Part shown: positions 11,442 to 21,084 of the stretch, in pieces
Position numbering within the stretch: the first letter of the stretch is position 1
Layout of the letters: each line of letters begins with the position of its first letter
Assembly (NCBI GenBank): GCA_023078555.1
Contig: CM041198.1
Span: 6,328,924-6,392,923, forward strand
Direction of reading: 5' to 3'
Length of the DNA stretch: 64,000 bases
DNA from: Ulva prolifera
Lineage: Eukaryota > Chlorophyta > Ulvophyceae > Ulvales > Ulvaceae
Made by a program: the position numbers and the translations under genes
The notes under the pieces: model-generated
What the model saw: the letters and a program-made list of their open reading frames with translations, nothing else
The model's database searches: none
What the model was told of the DNA's origin: nothing

Positions 11442-12838
11442 CTTTGGCACCTCAATGTGCGCGCTGCGGCGTCCCCGCGGCGCGGTGAAGGCGGTGGTGG
11501 AGGCCTTCGCGGCGCGCTGCGTGCTGGGCGCGAGGGCGCTCTGCAGCCGCAGCGGCAGGGGGCTGCCGTGCGCGAGCACGACGCGCTGCGCGGCCGACAC
11601 CGCGTCCGCGACGACGGTGACGTCTGCGCCGGCGGGGAGGGCCACGGCCGAGAACACCGAAACCTGCAGCAGCCTCAAGCTCATCAGGCCCGGCTCAACT
11701 GTGACGGAGGAGAGGTGTTGCGACAGGAAAGCGAATCGGTGTAAAGAGACACATGCAGCACCAGAATCCCTCTCAAACAGCCGAGGTCCGACTCTGCTGA
11801 CTCTTTGTATGTTTGCCTTGGAATCCGGAGTCCATGTACGTATCTTTGATTTGGCCATTGCTCTGATTTGGCCGCGACAATCTCCGAGGTGCCTGTCACC
11901 GTGATGCTGTAGGGGCCTGTACACCATGGCATGGAGAGTGCACGGAGGTGCAGGCGCTACCTTGAGAAACGTTAACAGCAACATCAGGTACTGCGATTGT
12001 GGCTTGTGGTGCAGCACCGCGTTAGTGCAGTCCATTGCCAGCTAACGGACGGACTGCGATGATCAGGTCGACGTGTGTGATGTCGAAAGCGGCAACCTAG
12101 CGGACAACCATCATCGTGACGACGGCTGGGAAACTGCCTCGGGAGATACTACGGCAACATCAGGTCTACACGTGCGCTAGTCCTTCTCAGTAGTACTACT
12201 GAGAAGATGGTCTAACTTCACTTGTACTACTGAGCCGGCTTGTACTACTGCCAGTGCACGTGAGGCAGTGGCCGACCTAACAACTATCCCTTACTAATAG
12301 TAGAGCCGGAGACTCCCCAACGGGATGCACGTATCTGCCAGTGGTCCACATGCACACCACCGCGCATGCATGCAAGCCTGTACACGTGCCATTGGTGACG
12401 TAACTCACGTCCTTGCAGGCTACAGCCGCTGTGGCTCGAGTCACTCATGCACTGCAGTGTTGAATCGCCCTGCAGATTTTGAATAGTTGCTCTGCCATTC
12501 AGCGATCCAACCACCACACTCGGAACGGTTCTGTGTGATCGGGCCCGAGACTGTACGACCCTTCACTGGTACACTGGCATGCCCTTGCTGGCATAATGGT
12601 ACTTCGACAAGGATCCCAGAGATACGATCTCTGGAGTCTAGATAGCAATGGCGTGGCGGGTGCACACCTCGAGCAAGATGTTGACAGGCCAATCACGTCC
12701 TTGCTGGGCAGGCAGCCACACCGCTGCCCCAGCCTGGATGACCTTCACCTGCACCGCCAGGCCGTGCCCGCTGGCGGCGGCGCTGAAGCAGCGTGCCCCA
12801 TCGCCGTTGCTCGGCAGCAGCTGCGTGATGTCGTGGGC
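11442..12838 (-). CDS. Putative two-exon fragment of an unknown gene
   Basis: Two minus-strand exons are proposed, 12838-12697 and 11698-11442. The first starts after the acceptor GCCTGCAG in phase 0 and may end at a GTGATT donor in phase 1. The second starts after a good pyrimidine-rich acceptor (CCTCTCCTCCGTCACAG) in phase 1 and ends at AAG/GTGCGT in phase 0. Third positions of both are nearly all G or C, unlike the flanks. The second exon reads VALPAGADVTVVADAVSAAQ and looks like beta-rich extracellular sequence. No family is recognised. Start and stop exons were not found, and the plus-strand frame 11077-11904 over the same region is less biased. Confidence 0.38.
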
Positions 12839-13049
12839 CTGCAGGCCTTGATCAGCGGAGAACTGCTGCCTCTGCTGAAGGTCCTCCCCGACTGCACGGC
12901 CGCGCACGCTGTGTCGGAGCATGCATGCATTGATGGCACAGCGTCAGGAGCACAGAGGCTGCATGGGGCTGTTGCCTGCGGCTGTTGTCGCGCTGCCTGC
13001 AGGTCCGTCTGTTCCTGATACCGGACACTGCAGCGTACGAACATACACA

Positions 13050-13157
13050 CACATGCGTACGGCCCGTGGCACGCGATCGTGCCCGGCCTAGTGCCATGAA
13101 TGAGTGAGTGGATTTGCGGGTGGCCGAGAAACGGCTCCATGCCCGGGCTCTGTCCTT
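13050..13157 (+). repeat. Short interspersed repeat, family C, plus strand
   Basis: The copy carries the GCCCGGCCTAGTGCCATGAA core and ends CTCTGTCCTTTGTAA. It abuts the tail of the minus-strand SINE, so the two retroposons meet tail to tail. Confidence 0.65.
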
Positions 13158-13418
13158 TGTAAAGTAAAGTAAATCTAAGTTTACTGAGCCGTATCCTATT
13201 GGACATTGACAACTCCGAGTTAACGGGACCACACATGCCGAAGGGGTACACCACCTGGAAACCCCCCTCAGACGACCGTACGCAACTCACAGGACCTCCT
13301 CCTATGCTAAGCGAGGTGGTCACATACGGCCGTTTCGATTCCCCAAAGCGCACGTAGAATCGAACCCACAACCTCCTGAAACAGAGGGGGTAGCTTTTAA
13401 TCCGTCCTCAACCCATTG
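13158..13418 (-). mobile_element. tRNA-derived SINE, near-complete copy
   Basis: Read on the minus strand, the element starts near 13418 with a tRNA-like head. It has an A-box-like TGGGTTGAGGACG, an anticodon-stem-like CCTC…GAGG, and a near-perfect pol III B box GGTTCGATTCT around 13365. A unique body follows, then a tail rich in CTTTACTTTAC ending near 13158. Partial copies are at 5920-5972, 10945-11050, 21085-21531 (split), 35444-35521 and 62655-62760. The head lies within the transposon-like unit, so it is not annotated as a tRNA gene. Family assignment is inferred from the B box and the copies. Confidence 0.7.
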
Positions 13419-13714
13419 GTTTTTGTATCTACAGCATAGGTACATACGTGCATTGACCAGCATGTTGCACAGGTGAAGCAAATAAGCAGCACCTCCAGTA
13501 CAACCATGCTTGATCTAGTGAGGCACCGGTGAGCTTGCTCTAAAAGGCCGGTTGCGGATTCTCACGCGTACCAGCACCACATTACATCACCACATTACAT
13601 CGGCGTGCCGTGTTGCATGGCCCTGACTGCAGGGGCCCTGGCGAATCGGGTGCTGGGTGGGGGCATGATGCACAGCGGCCGCATCTGCATGTGTGTGGGT
13701 GTGTTGTATGCGTT
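13419..13714. other. Stretch without a recognised feature
   Basis: No gene or repeat shared with the rest of the window was seen. Confidence 0.4.
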
Positions 13715-13760
13715 ACACATGCATATGCCCCTCAAGGGAAATCATGCCTTCTAGTGTGTG

Positions 13761-13866
13761 TCACAAGGAGAAAGCAAGCAAGGCAGGTAGCATTTCAGGC
13801 AACAAGCAGGGGTTCGGGGTTAGGGTAGGGTTCAAGGGCTAGGGGTTAGCCTTCTAGTGTATGACA
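13761..13866 (-). mobile_element. LINE-B tail, minus strand, between 46-bp direct repeats
   Basis: The minus-strand tail CACAAGGAGAAAGCAAGCAA (reverse of …TTGCTTTCTCCTTGTG) is flanked by near-identical repeats of about 46 bp at 13715-13760 and 13867-13912. These contain ATGCATATGCCC and ATCATGCCTTCTAGTGTG. They may be a long target duplication. A further copy of ATCATGCCTTCTAGTG lies at 13926. Confidence 0.55.
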
Positions 13867-14213
13867 ACACATGCATATGCCCTTCAGGGTAAATCATGCC
13901 TTCTAGTGTGTTGCAAGGACAAATCATGCCTTCTAGTGCAACAGGGGAGATGAGAGTGCGGGCTGGAGGCCAAAGGCTCCTAATTCTTGCTGTGCATGGC
14001 CGACCAGGCGACATGTTTGTGCCAGGAAGGTGTGCGGATATGCGTGTGTGCGGGGGTGGTGCCGGCATTGCGGGTGGTTTTGGTGGACAGCAGTGTCTTG
14101 GTCATGCGTATGTACTGCGTGGAGTGGTGGCAGCCAGTGAGTGGTGAGTGCATTGTTCCTGTCCTGTGGTGCACCACACATATGAGCATATGAGCATTGC
14201 TGTGCCTTTGTGT

Positions 14214-14345
14214 AACAAGGACAGAGCAAGCAAGGCAGATAGCACCACGAGCAACAACCAGGGTAACCGCACATCCACGCAACCAGCCCCAAGCAGCACA
14301 CATCAGCACACCCACGCAACATCAGCACCTACGCTGGCCACAGCC
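14214..14345 (-). mobile_element. LINE-B tail, minus strand
   Basis: GTAACAAGGACAGAGCAAGC followed by AAGGCAGATAGCACC is the reverse complement of the LINE-B terminus. The copy is only 3' UTR and is followed immediately by a second tail. Confidence 0.65.
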
Positions 14346-14357
14346 ACACACCTGTGT

Positions 14358-14650
14358 GTTACAGGGACAAAGCCAGAGGGGCCGGGCCACAAGCACACAC
14401 AGATCCCCACACCCAAGCCCCCACACCCAAGCCCCAACACCCCACACCCACGAGCACATGTAGCCGCAGAGCCATACACAAGGCCAGAGACACCGACAAC
14501 AACCCCCCAGGGAGGCCCAGCCTCCTCCAGCAAATCCCTCTCCTGTGACTTTGTGACACATGCACCAGGGATGCGAGACAGGGTGGCCGTGCAAGTGTGG
14601 GTGTTGGTGTGGGGTACGGGGGCCTGTACATGTGGGGGTTGCAAAAATAC
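14358..14650 (-). mobile_element. LINE-B tail, minus strand, second copy
   Basis: GTTACAGGGACAAAGCCAGA, then AGGGGCCGGG, matches the reverse of the LINE-B end. The rest is the C- and A-rich complement of the GT-rich 3' UTR. The far border is approximate, and long frames here are low-complexity. Confidence 0.6.
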
Positions 14651-15903
14651 ATCACTATTGCGTCAAAACTCCCTCAAGCTTCCGAATCAGCACTGCCACT
14701 AGAGAGGCACATATGCTAGCCTCATGCAGGCGCCGAGGCATGTGCACCCCGGCACATGCCCTTCGCATAGCTACGCATTACGCTTTCCTACAAGTTTCGA
14801 TTTGGATGCAGAAGCCGTGAAACCAACTCTACTGTATACAAGCAGCCCACAGCTGTAACCGCAAGAGGGTGCCGTTACGCTCGTCGATGCGACATCAACG
14901 ATGCACGTGTAGATATGGACACACGCACGCCTACATCAGGGAGGAGATCTCAAAAACCTACTCAGCACTACCGTATCACTATATGTAGTTCGTGGATGCT
15001 CGTCAACAGCGGACGTTCGAGGCCGTGGCCAGTGGAATCGATGAACGCTGCCGAGCAATGCGGCCGCCCTCACGAAAGCTTTGCACCATTCCAAATGCTT
15101 AAAGGACACAATAGCATACATAGGCCGAATATATTACATGAGTCTGCTTGATGCACACCTGGTATATGCGTGTGGGCAGCAGCAGCGTAGATGATGGACT
15201 CTGGCGATACGGCTGGTCCGGTCATCCTGTCCTGGAGCGCGCGATAGCGCACACCTCTATTGACCTAACGATGACATCAAGTCACTCAGGGAGTGTGCAG
15301 AGATGTGGATGGCCATGTGCCGCGCAGTTAGGTGCGCCGTGGCTGCAATCTGCTTGATACCGATGGCGCTATAGCTAGCTAGCTACAGCTGCCTTCGACG
15401 AGTGAACAGGCCTGAGCGGACACAATGAGTCTTCAAGGGATAGCTCTCGTTCGTGCAGCTAGAGCCTGCAGCCTGGCGTACGCTCACGCGTGTGCACACT
15501 GGCGACGCCTAGTCACAGGCAGCTGGTGGTGTCGGTATGTGCATGAAATGGGAACGGGTAACGGAACGTACAGCGAGCGACGTGCAGTGCACATAAATCT
15601 AGACATAGAATGCTGGGCTAACTTGGCTCCACGTCTGCACCGTCTCCAATTGATTCTAGACACCTTCTGTTCTCACTGCAGTCGATGGACTCGCGCGCGC
15701 GTGTGCTTCCAGCCTCGGCCATCAATTGCAAGGAGCCGCGGCCGAGACGGGGATATATATAAGGTGGACCAGCACTTCCCAGCTGCGCTGCCGTGCAATG
15801 TAACGTTGCTGGCCCCCAGCCGACATGTATACTCATGAACATACGTGCTGCTGTGCAGAATGCGCGTTTCTTGGGGATCCGCGAGTGCGCAGTACTGGAG
15901 TCA
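14651..15903. other. Stretch without a supported gene
   Basis: The frame 15425-15838 is unremarkable in codon use. No repeat was recognised. Confidence 0.4.
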
Positions 15904-16108
15904 GTAACTAGGCCGTGGGGTTTGTGCGTGCGCGTTTGTGGGTTTGGGTTTGTGGGTGTGTGGGTCTGTGCGTGTGTGTGCTGGTGTGTGGGTGTGTGCT
16001 TGGCGGTCTGCGGATCTGTGTCGCTTGCTGCGCCGGTGATGGGTGAGATGTTCGTGGGTGTCTTGGTGTTTGCTTCGTCTGCTTGCTCCTTTCGCGGTGC
16101 TGCCCGAC

Positions 16109-16367
16109 TGTTGAAAGTGAGTCAGCATCTAGAAGCTTCTGATTACGTATGGTGTTGGAGTGTACTGGAAGTATCCAGTTGGGGCCAGACAGGCCTGGAT
16201 ACTCTAGAGGACTCTAGATACATTGTGAGAGACAAGTGTGCTTTGGAGCACAGCACAAGACAGGCAGTAGGCCTGGTGTGTGGAACATATATAAAGGCGC
16301 GGTTGCGCTGGTGTTGTTTACTCTTTCTCTGTCTCCGTGTAACATCGATATATACCAATTCTCAACA
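16109..16367 (+). repeat. Copia-1 5' LTR
   Basis: 259 bp bounded by TG and CA. It has a TATATAAA promoter box at 16288-16295 and a TGTAA polyadenylation-type signal at 16338-16342. Confidence 0.95.
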
Positions 16368-16381
16368 GGTTATGGGTCCAG
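16368..16381 (+). promoter_or_regulatory. Copia-1 primer-binding site (internal initiator-tRNA type)
   Basis: GGTTATGGGTCCAG follows the 5' LTR directly. It is complementary, with one mismatch, to the anticodon arm of initiator tRNA-Met rather than to the tRNA 3' end. Drosophila copia is known to prime from such a half tRNA. Confidence 0.75.
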
Positions 16382-16470
16382 CGTGTTATACGCTGCGCGA
16401 TACTTCGTAGAATATTCTTGATTCCGGAATCTAGCCGTTCACTCTTTCCAAGTTTGCCTTTCGAGTAGTC

Positions 16471-19400
16471 ATGGGCAGTACTGGCGACTCGTTTGATGTT
16501 CCTCTGTTGACATCAGACAACTATTGGGAATGGGCGATTCTCATGCAAGGTCATCTGTGTCAGAAGGAGATCGAGGACTGCATCTTTCGGGAGCTTCCTG
16601 ATAACGCATCTGAAGCTCAGAGGCGCCGAGATCGCAAGGCGATGACGGCGATATGGGGTAAAGTGAGTCGGAACCTTCTGTCGATCGTGACCAGGCACCA
16701 GTCGGCGAAAGCCACGTGGGATGCGCTAAAGGCCATGAACGATACTGGTCTGCCGGCTCGGAGGATGGTCCTTGAAAGGGAGTTGTCTACCTTGAAGAAG
16801 GAAAAGACTGAGAACATCCTTGAGTACTGTGCTCGTGCTGATCGTATCAGGACGCAGCTCCACAGTGACATCCACCCCGTGTCGGAGGAGCGGATCCGGA
16901 TGGCAATCTTGCAAGGACTCCCGAAGGAGTATGCATACATCCGGAACACCCTGACGCTGATGCCGGAAATCCCGATGCATATGGTGACGTCGCAGCTGCA
17001 GGCTGCAGAGCAGCAGCTGCTAGATGATATCGAAGACGATGTTGTAGCGCTGAATGCGGCACCCAGGCGGGATATGTCAAAGGTGAAGTGCTACAATTGC
17101 CAGAAGTTCGGTCACTACAAGAGGGATTGTCCGCTGAAAGGAGCTCAAGGCAAACGGCACAACGGAAAGAAGAAGGCTAGTGGCAGTATGGCAAACATTG
17201 CCGTGGCTGGGGGGAGTCGAGAGGAGGCCATGCATGCTGCATGTATGCATGAAAAGGATGAGAAGGGTCAGGTCATCCGATGGGTCGTGGACACCGGCTG
17301 CACACAGCATATGCTGAAGGATGCACAGTTTGCAAGCAACGTCCGCGCATGTGATGTCGACGTGATGATTGCAAACGGGGAGTCTGTGAAGGCTCGTGGC
17401 AAGTGCGATCTGAAGCTGACCACCTGGGTCGGAGACAAATTCTTTAAGATGCATCTCAAAGACATCCTGGTGGTGCCTCAAGCCCCGCATAATTTGCTGT
17501 CGGGACCAGCGCTGGCGCGGAGCAACAATGATGTTGAGCTCCAAGGCGGCAGCTGCAAAGGGGTTCTGAAGCGCGCAGGCGGGTATGTGTGGGGTGTCAC
17601 GACGCCTGATGACAAGGGACTTAGTATCCTGGTTACATATCGGGCAGCACCGGAGGGTGCCGATGCCCATATGGGTGTCCCGACGGGTGGCAAGACGATG
17701 CAACAAGCTCTGTGCGCGAGCCGGGATTCGGCTGCGCTGTGGCACAGGAGGTTGGGGCATTTGAGCTACGCAGCCATCGCAAAGATGGCTCGGGATGGAG
17801 CAGTCGCCGGAATGCCGGTGCAGGCAAAGCGGCTGCAGGCCAAGATTGGCACGGCGTGCAAGATCTGCATGGAAGCCAAGCATGCGGCGGAGCCGCATGG
17901 GATATCGGAAACCAGAGCGACGTCACCACTGCAGTTGGTGCACTCTGATCTGATGGGGCCGCTGAGACCAGCGAGCGCTGGAGGCAATCAATACATCCTG
18001 ACGGCTGTGGACGACTACAGCGGGTACGCTCAGGTGAAGCTGATTAGCCAGAAGAGTGACGCCGGCAAGGCGTTGCAGGAGATCCTACTGATGTGGGAGC
18101 GGCAGTTGAATGCGAAGGTGAAGCGAGTCCGGACGGACAGGGGTGGCGAGTACGCGTCATTCGATCGCTGGTGTGACACCCGAGGCATCCTGCGTGAGCG
18201 GTCTGTTGCATATACACCGGAGCAGAACGGCCGGGCTGAACGGTTCAATCGAACTGTGACCCAGAAAGCCAGAGCAATGGTGATTGATGCTGCATTTGCC
18301 AAGAAATATTGGGGTGATGCATTCACTACGGCTGTGCTGGTGTACAATGTGTCTGCGCGGATGACACAACCGAAGACACCGCATGAATTGTTCTGGGGGT
18401 TGAAGCCAGACATCGGCCACTTGCGGGTTTTCGGCTGTAAAGTATTCTGCAAGCGAAACCCGTCAGACTGCAAAAAGCTCACTGCCTGGAGTGACGAGGG
18501 ACGTTTCCTCGGATATGATGAGGGTACCAAGGGCTGGAAGGTCTTGCTGGACAATGGCAAGATCGTCATTCGGGCGAATGTGAAGTTCGTCGAAGAAGCA
18601 GCAGCGGAGGAGGAGCACGCAGCGGATCATGCAGATCACAACGCTGCTGCACCTGATCGTGCTGATCAGCATGCTGCTGCATCTGCGAACGAAGGTGCAT
18701 GCTCGAATGAAGGCATGCAGCCCGATGACAATCACTCTGAGATGGCAGCTGGCCCTGAGGTCAATGATCATGAAGATGCTGAGATCTCTGAGGATGATGC
18801 TCATAATGATCCGGCAGAGCCGGAGGTTGCAGAGGAGGAAGTGCAGTTGCCTCAGAAGAGGGTGCTGCCTTCGCGAACCAGAGAGCCGTCCAAGAAACTC
18901 AGAGATGCGTATGCTCTGCTTGCAAAAGATGGGCTGCCTGATGAGCCGGAGCTTCATGTGGCTCAGCAGCAACCGGACTGGTCGCTGTGGGAGATCGCTA
19001 TTGAAGAGGAGATGCAATCTCTGATTCAGATGAAAGCATTTGAAGTGATTGACAAGCCGGACGCTGTTGCGAAAGCTTTGAAGTGCAAGTGGGTTCTGAA
19101 GAGGAAGAGGACCAAGGAAGGTCACATCGAGAGGTACAAGGCTCGCCTCGTGGCCAAGGGCTTCACGCAGCAGAAGGGAGTCAACTATGATGAGGTGTTT
19201 GCTTCGGTAGTCAAGTATTCCACAGTGAGGGCAATGCTGGCTATGGCTGCAGTGGAGGACCTCGAGATCGAGCAGATAGATGTGAAGACAGCCTTTCTGA
19301 ATGGGCCTCTGCAAGAAAACATCTACATGGAGATCCCGGAGCTGTATGATTTCGGGAAGAACAAGGTGCTGCATCTCAAGCGAGCGTTGTATGGGCTGAA

Positions 19401-20499
19401 GCAGGCTGCCAGAGCATGGCATCAAGAGCTCAATCGTGTGTTAAAGCGATATGGCTTTGAGGTGTCATACGCTGATTCATCTCTCTTTGCGTTTGAGAGG
19501 AATGGCAGGCGCTCGTTCCTGCTGATATATGTTGATGATGGCCTCGTGATTGGCTGCAAGGCAGATACCAATCACATCATCGACATTCTGGCTGTCGAGT
19601 TCGACATCAGAAAGTTGGGGGCAGCATCCTACTTCCTGTCGATGGTGATACAGCGTGACAGAGGCGCACGCACAATCACACTGCATCAGAAGAAGTATGC
19701 TACGGAGATACTGCAGCGGGGGGGAATGGCCGAGGCTAAGCCCAAGTCCATACCGCTGGCAGTGAATCTCAAGCTCAGCAGCAAGGGTGATGATCAGATG
19801 GAAGATTCGTCTGATTATGCAGCGATCGTGGGCAAGCTAATGTATTTAGCTACATGCACACGCCCGGATCTGGCGTATTCTGTGGGGCTGCTGGCTCGAT
19901 TTATGGCCAAGCCTCGGGAGGAGCATTGGCAGTGTGTCAAGTGGCTGCTCCAGTATCTCAAGAAGACTCTGTCATTAGGACTGAAGTATGGGGGACAGCA
20001 GCAGCTTGAGTTTGTGGGATATACTGACTCAGATTTTGCTGCTGATCCGGACAAGCGGAGGAGCACAGGGGGCTGTGTTTTCCTGTTCGCTGGTGGAGCC
20101 ATCGAGTGGAACTCGAAGCTGCTTCCTACAGTAGCAACATCCACAATGGAGGCTGAATACATGGCAGGTGCTATTGCAGCCAAGACAGCCTTGTGGACAA
20201 GGAAGCTGATGGCAACAATCCGAGGAGGAGATGAAAAGATACAGGGCACAAAGCTGCACTGTGACAATCAAGCAGCGTTGGCTCTGATGAAGAATCCAGT
20301 TCACCACCAGAGGGCCAAGCATATTGATGTGTGTCATCACTTCATCCAAGAGAGGGTTGCCAGAGGAGAGCTGGTGGTTGACTATGTGCCAACCAAGGAG
20401 ATGTATGCTGATATGATGACCAAGGCTTTACCAAAGCCGCAGTTAGAATATCATAGGACCAAGCTGGGTTTGTTTGATGTTTGCGAAGAAGCTGAATAG
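16471..20499 (+). CDS. Copia-1 Gag-Pol polyprotein
   Basis: A single ORF of 1342 residues encodes the whole replication machinery. Visible domains, in Copia order, are:
- a gag region (1-200) with a CCHC knuckle, CYNCQKFGHYKRDC, near 206;
- an aspartic protease, VVDTGCTQHM, near 271;
- a pre-integrase His/Cys region, LWHRRLGHLS, near 421;
- an integrase core with HSDLMGP near 490, VRTDRGGEY near 553 and PEQNGRAERF near 585;
- a reverse transcriptase from KWVLKRKR (about 872), with KTAFLNG near 937 and YVDDG near 1020;
- an RNase H with YTDSDFAAD near 1184, MEAEY near 1226 and CDNQAA near 1264.

The integrase-before-RT order defines Copia (Ty1). The start ATG lies about 100 bp past the LTR. 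No frameshift or missing catalytic residue was seen. Confidence 0.97.
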   Translation: MGSTGDSFDVPLLTSDNYWEWAILMQGHLCQKEIEDCIFRELPDNASEAQRRRDRKAMTAIWGKVSRNLLSIVTRHQSAKATWDALKAMNDTGLPARRMVLERELSTLKKEKTENILEYCARADRIRTQLHSDIHPVSEERIRMAILQGLPKEYAYIRNTLTLMPEIPMHMVTSQLQAAEQQLLDDIEDDVVALNAAPRRDMSKVKCYNCQKFGHYKRDCPLKGAQGKRHNGKKKASGSMANIAVAGGSREEAMHAACMHEKDEKGQVIRWVVDTGCTQHMLKDAQFASNVRACDVDVMIANGESVKARGKCDLKLTTWVGDKFFKMHLKDILVVPQAPHNLLSGPALARSNNDVELQGGSCKGVLKRAGGYVWGVTTPDDKGLSILVTYRAAPEGADAHMGVPTGGKTMQQALCASRDSAALWHRRLGHLSYAAIAKMARDGAVAGMPVQAKRLQAKIGTACKICMEAKHAAEPHGISETRATSPLQLVHSDLMGPLRPASAGGNQYILTAVDDYSGYAQVKLISQKSDAGKALQEILLMWERQLNAKVKRVRTDRGGEYASFDRWCDTRGILRERSVAYTPEQNGRAERFNRTVTQKARAMVIDAAFAKKYWGDAFTTAVLVYNVSARMTQPKTPHELFWGLKPDIGHLRVFGCKVFCKRNPSDCKKLTAWSDEGRFLGYDEGTKGWKVLLDNGKIVIRANVKFVEEAAAEEEHAADHADHNAAAPDRADQHAAASANEGACSNEGMQPDDNHSEMAAGPEVNDHEDAEISEDDAHNDPAEPEVAEEEVQLPQKRVLPSRTREPSKKLRDAYALLAKDGLPDEPELHVAQQQPDWSLWEIAIEEEMQSLIQMKAFEVIDKPDAVAKALKCKWVLKRKRTKEGHIERYKARLVAKGFTQQKGVNYDEVFASVVKYSTVRAMLAMAAVEDLEIEQIDVKTAFLNGPLQENIYMEIPELYDFGKNKVLHLKRALYGLKQAARAWHQELNRVLKRYGFEVSYADSSLFAFERNGRRSFLLIYVDDGLVIGCKADTNHIIDILAVEFDIRKLGAASYFLSMVIQRDRGARTITLHQKKYATEILQRGGMAEAKPKSIPLAVNLKLSSKGDDQMEDSSDYAAIVGKLMYLATCTRPDLAYSVGLLARFMAKPREEHWQCVKWLLQYLKKTLSLGLKYGGQQQLEFVGYTDSDFAADPDKRRSTGGCVFLFAGGAIEWNSKLLPTVATSTMEAEYMAGAIAAKTALWTRKLMATIRGGDEKIQGTKLHCDNQAALALMKNPVHHQRAKHIDVCHHFIQERVARGELVVDYVPTKEMYADMMTKALPKPQLEYHRTKLGLFDVCEEAE

Positions 20500-20514
20500 T
20501 CTAGACACTGATTC

Positions 20515-20522
20515 AGGAGGAG
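20515..20522 (+). promoter_or_regulatory. Copia-1 polypurine tract
   Basis: AGGAGGAG abuts the 3' LTR, the expected place for plus-strand DNA priming. Confidence 0.8.
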
Positions 20523-20781
20523 TGTTGAAAGTGAGTCAGCATCTAGAAGCTTCTGATTACGTATGGTGTTGGAGTGTACTGGAAGTATCCAGTTGGGGCC
20601 AGACAGGCCTGGATACTCTAGAGGACTCTAGATACATTGTGTGAGACAAGTGTGCTTTGGAGCACAGCACAAGACAGGCAGTAGGCCTGGTGTGTGGAAC
20701 ATATATAAAGGCGCGGTTGCGCTGGTGTTGTTTACTCTTTCTCTGTCTCCGTGTAACATCGATATATACCAATTCTCAACA
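20523..20781 (+). repeat. Copia-1 3' LTR
   Basis: 259 bp, matching the 5' LTR except for one visible substitution. Confidence 0.95.
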
Positions 20782-21084
20782 CCGACTTGCTGCCTTTGTA
20801 CTTGTAACTAGGCCGTGCAAGGACCGATGCCCGTGTGGCGAGGGGTGCGGATTTTCAGAAGCTGCGTGGTGTGATGATCGTGCATGGGTGGCCACAACTG
20901 CACTTGTGGTGCCTCGGGCCCTGCCCTCCAGAAAGCACAAGCGGCTAGCTTGCCTTGGATTCGTCTCTAGCTTGGTGTATTCAAAGGTCTCTCTTGATCA
21001 TGCATGACCACGATGTGATGGCCTGCCCGCCGTGTGGAAGGTTCGCAGGGTGTGACTATGTGCGTCTTCGACAAGTCGCGTCTG

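Larger units (their letters stand above)
16109..20781 (+). mobile_element. Copia-1 LTR retrotransposon, complete
   Basis: The element is 4673 bp with two 259-bp LTRs (TGTTGAAA…CTCAACA), a perfect 5-bp target duplication CCGAC at 16104-16108 and 20782-20786, a primer-binding site, a single gag-pol ORF and a polypurine tract. The LTRs differ at one position that I could see (near 16227, against 20641), so the insertion is young. With its long undamaged ORF it may be autonomous. Confidence 0.97.
15918..20803 (+). mobile_element. LINE-B tail split by Copia-1
   Basis: The two parts, 15918-16108 and 20787-20803, together form a LINE-B 3' UTR ending TTGCTGCCTTTGTACTT, closest to the minus-strand copy at 21770-22312. 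The outer borders carry the perfect 14-base direct repeat GTAACTAGGCCGTG at 15904-15917 and 20804-20817, the LINE target duplication (its GTAA could also be the tail). Copia-1 inserted later, with its own CCGAC duplication. Confidence 0.85.

Noticed and set aside
12182-12204. Short perfect palindrome around AGTAGTACTACT
   Set aside because: It is too short, and nothing around it suggests a regulatory or mobile function.
13355-13418. A tRNA gene
   Set aside because: The B box is good, but the acceptor and D arms do not fold properly and the unit continues into a repeated body, so it is the head of a SINE.
13805-13855. TTAGGG-like words suggesting a telomere remnant
   Set aside because: GGTTAGGGTAGGGTT is short and irregular, not a repeat array, and it lies inside a LINE-B insertion block.
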